Shown here one piece after another: positions 61,974 to 64,000 of a stretch of DNA of 64,000 nucleotides. The stretch's first letter is position 1. Each line of letters starts with the position of its first letter. Made by a program: the position numbers and the translations under genes. Location: contig NZ_WNXD01000001.1 of the NCBI RefSeq assembly GCF_014172375.1, positions 372,001 to 436,000 on the forward strand. The letters are read 5' to 3'. The DNA comes from Pedobacter planticolens. GTDB taxonomy: Bacteria; Bacteroidota; Bacteroidia; Sphingobacteriales; Sphingobacteriaceae. The notes under the pieces were generated by a model, which was not told where the DNA came from, made no database searches, and saw only the letters and a program-made list of their open reading frames with translations.

Positions 61974-62007
61974 TAAAAGTCCTGACAATTTTGTTAGGAC
62001 TTTTTTG
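61974..62007 (+). terminator. Terminator after beta-barrel copy 2
   Basis: AAAAGTCCTgACAA / TTGTtAGGACTTTT stem followed by T run, 18 bases after the stop. Confidence 0.85.
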
Positions 62008-62051
62008 TTTTAGGAGATATTGTATAACTTCGGCTTCATTAATCACATTGC

Positions 62052-62780
62052 ATGTACGCAGTTTTTAAACGAGAATTATTCAGTTTTTTAAATTCACTAA
62101 TGGCCTATATCACCATTGGTATTTTTTTGTTGGCATGTGCCTTACTTTTATGGTATTTTCCAGATACATCACTATTAGATTATGGTTATGCCGAACTAAA
62201 TGGGTTTTTTAGTTTAGTCCCTTTTTTATTCATGTTTTTAATTCCTGCTATTACCATGCGCTCTTTTGCCGAAGAACGGAGGGAGGGAACCTACGTACTT
62301 TTAGCTACTCGACCTTTAAGCGATTTACAAATTATCTTGGCAAAATATTTAGCCTGTATTGTTTTATTACTTTTTGCTTTAATACCTACATTAGTTTATT
62401 ATTATAGTATTTATCAATTAGGTTTACCCAAAGGGAATGTAGATTCTGGAGCTGTAATTGGCTCTTATCTGGGGTTGTTTTTATTGGGGAATGCTTTTAC
62501 AGCCATAGGGATTTTTACTTCATCTATTACAAAAAATCAAGTTATTGCATTTGCCATTGCTGTTTTCTTATGTTTTTTCGCTTTTAATGGATTTGATTCA
62601 CTTAGCAAATTGTTCGAGCTAAATTATTTAGAAACAGTACTCATCAATTTAGGAATTAACGAACATTATCAATCCATTAGTAGAGGAGTTTTGGATACAC
62701 GGGATTTAATCTATTTCATCAGCTTTGTGCTTGTGTTTTTAGGCTTAACCAAGTTTGTGATTGGAGGTAGGAAATGGTAG
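62052..62780 (+). CDS. gldF: Gliding-motility ABC transporter permease GldF
   Basis: A protein of 242 residues with six membrane helices (AYITIGIFLLACALLLWYF, LVPFLFMFLIPAITM, YLACIVLLLFALIPTLVYYY, and others). The stretch PAITMRSFAEERREGTYVLLATRPLSDLQIILAKYL is the conserved cytoplasmic loop of ABC-2 type permeases in this family. It overlaps gldG by 7 bases. It works with the GldA ATPase. Confidence 0.93.
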   Translation: MYAVFKRELFSFLNSLMAYITIGIFLLACALLLWYFPDTSLLDYGYAELNGFFSLVPFLFMFLIPAITMRSFAEERREGTYVLLATRPLSDLQIILAKYLACIVLLLFALIPTLVYYYSIYQLGLPKGNVDSGAVIGSYLGLFLLGNAFTAIGIFTSSITKNQVIAFAIAVFLCFFAFNGFDSLSKLFELNYLETVLINLGINEHYQSISRGVLDTRDLIYFISFVLVFLGLTKFVIGGRKW

Positions 62781-64000
62781 GGGCAGGGAATAATGAACAA
62801 GGAATAAGGAACAAAGACCAACGAACTAAGAAAAATAAGTACGTAAAAATACTTTTGTTTATTGCATTTATAATTCTGATGAACGTACTCGCTCAATACT
62901 TTTATACACGTTTCGATTTTACCAAGGAGAAACGCTATACCTTAACGCAAAAAACGAAAGAAAATTTACAAAAAACGACCAAAGACATCACTATTACGGT
63001 TTTTTTAGATGGCGAAATACCTGCTGCTTTTAAAAGATTACGCAATGCGACGAAAGATTTATTGAACGATTACAAAGCTTATTCAAATGCCAATGTAAAA
63101 ATTGTTTTTGAAGATCCTTTGGCTAATGTACCTGCAAATGAACAAGACACTACCATAAATAAGTACATTCAAATTGGCATAAAACCTTTAGCGGTTAACA
63201 TTAAAAATGATGCAGGAATTACGCAGAAAATAATCTTTCCGATGGCGCTTATAGAGAGCGATGGAGAGCAAATGCCTGTTAATTTATTGCAAAAAACAGG
63301 TGGGGCAGCTACAGATTACGAAGAAAATATCACCAGTTCTATTCAAAATCTCGAATACACGTTTACATCAGCCATTAAAAGATTAATCACAAAAAGTAAT
63401 CCGCGTATTGGTTTTACGGAAGGACATGGCGAACCATCAAATTTGTATTTGTATGATGCAATTACCTCTTTATCTCAGCAATATTATGTGGGTAGAGTAG
63501 ATTTAAAACTTATTACCAAAGAAGGGTTAGATAATTTAAAAGTATTAATTGTTGCTAAGCCACAGCAGGCATTAACAGAAGTCGAAAAGTATAAAATTAA
63601 CTATTTTGTAATGCAAGGCGGACGAGTGGTTTGGGCAATTGACCAAGTAAATGCAGAACTAGATAGTTTGCAAAAGCAACCGCAGATTATGGCGGTTAAT
63701 AGGCAATTGAATTTAGATGATATGCTTTTTGAATACGGTGCCAGAATTAACTATAATCTGATTACAGATATTAATTGTGCGCAAATTCCGTATGCAACTG
63801 GTGCTGCCGGACAACAAGCTCAAATAGATACAGCGCCATGGCTATATTTTCCAATTTTAATGCCTGATACAACGAGTAATGTGGTTAAAAATATTGATGG
63901 TATTCGGACTGAATTTGCAAGTACAGTAGATACCATTGGGGTTTTAAATGTGAACAAGAAAATCATTCTTCAAACATCACCTTACAATAAAATTTACGAT
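62774..64000 (+). CDS. gldG: Gliding-motility ABC transporter component GldG, 5' part
   Basis: The frame from the ATG at 62774 is open to the window end (409 codons), so the gene is incomplete. After a Lys-rich start there is one membrane helix (VKILLFIAFIILMNVLAQYF, about 24-43), then RFDFTKEKRYTLTQKTKENL, the usual GldG entry, and a periplasmic IFT52/GIFT-type domain with RIGFTEGHGEPSN and MQGGRVVWAIDQVNAE. It forms the complex with GldF and GldA. The start overlaps the gldF stop. Confidence 0.92.
   Translation, partial: MVGAGNNEQGIRNKDQRTKKNKYVKILLFIAFIILMNVLAQYFYTRFDFTKEKRYTLTQKTKENLQKTTKDITITVFLDGEIPAAFKRLRNATKDLLNDYKAYSNANVKIVFEDPLANVPANEQDTTINKYIQIGIKPLAVNIKNDAGITQKIIFPMALIESDGEQMPVNLLQKTGGAATDYEENITSSIQNLEYTFTSAIKRLITKSNPRIGFTEGHGEPSNLYLYDAITSLSQQYYVGRVDLKLITKEGLDNLKVLIVAKPQQALTEVEKYKINYFVMQGGRVVWAIDQVNAELDSLQKQPQIMAVNRQLNLDDMLFEYGARINYNLITDINCAQIPYATGAAGQQAQIDTAPWLYFPILMPDTTSNVVKNIDGIRTEFASTVDTIGVLNVNKKIILQTSPYNKIYD

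Overview
The window is about 64 kb of an A+T-rich chromosome of a Bacteroidota bacterium, most likely a Sphingobacteriaceae member close to Pedobacter. The evidence is a SusC/SusD outer-membrane pair, gliding-motility genes gldA, gldF and gldG, a type IX secretion C-terminal sorting domain, promoters of the TTG-N17..22-TAnnTTTG kind instead of classical sigma-70 boxes, weak Shine-Dalgarno sites, and a Phe/Tyr breakdown set typical of this group. I see no rRNA, tRNA, transposase, integrase, phage gene or CRISPR array.

Layout. 1-6305: the start of a lipoprotein gene, an ECF sigma factor with a TPR-bearing putative anti-sigma partner, then two PAS histidine kinases and a single-domain response regulator. 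6442-8568: a PhnB-like protein, a secreted alpha/beta hydrolase and a HEPN-domain protein. 8569-9780: a long non-coding stretch with a probable small structured RNA (minus strand), a 62-bp tandem repeat array and fragments of dispersed palindromic repeats. 9781-15062: glycolysis operon pfkA - BadF-type kinase - gapA, a divergent Nudix/winged-helix regulator, a small T9SS cargo protein and a second BadF-type sugar kinase. 15336-25640: a polysaccharide utilisation locus (SusC, SusD, two small surface or secreted proteins, a SusE/SusF-like binding protein), its LacI regulator and a divergent secreted esterase. 25711-38656: mostly housekeeping and solitary genes (threonine aldolase, biotin carboxylase, riboflavin synthase, a 7TM histidine kinase, YihY, a large secreted glycoside-hydrolase-like protein). 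38694-50856: Phe/Tyr catabolism (phenylalanine hydroxylase, HPPD, homogentisate dioxygenase, an FAH-family hydrolase) interleaved with rpiA, a four-helix-bundle S23-type gene, a flavin reductase, an NlpC/P60 protein, an SDR and others. 50857-56411: a repeat-rich gap, a frameshifted pseudogene, a GtrA/LTA-synthase-like pair, an SH3-NlpC/P60 protein and an ArsC-like protein. 56623-64000: glyS, a GDPD lipoprotein, gldA, two beta-barrel proteins separated by a truncated second copy of gldA, then gldF and gldG (cut by the window end).

How the parts may work together. The strongest system-level signal is a palindrome GTGTA-N5-TACAC that occurs four times: upstream of the putative small RNA, between pfkA and the Nudix regulator, upstream of the second BadF kinase, and upstream of susC. 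I infer that the Nudix regulator at 12751 (whose Nudix box lacks key catalytic glutamates) binds these sites and couples glycan uptake to upper glycolysis, possibly with a regulatory RNA as one output. A separate inverted/direct repeat centred on CGGGAACGTTCCCG upstream of susC is the probable operator of the LacI protein.

The genome also carries several families of intergenic palindromic repeats, a segmental duplication that truncated a gldA copy and duplicated a signal peptide, and a gene broken by an 11-bp tandem duplication.
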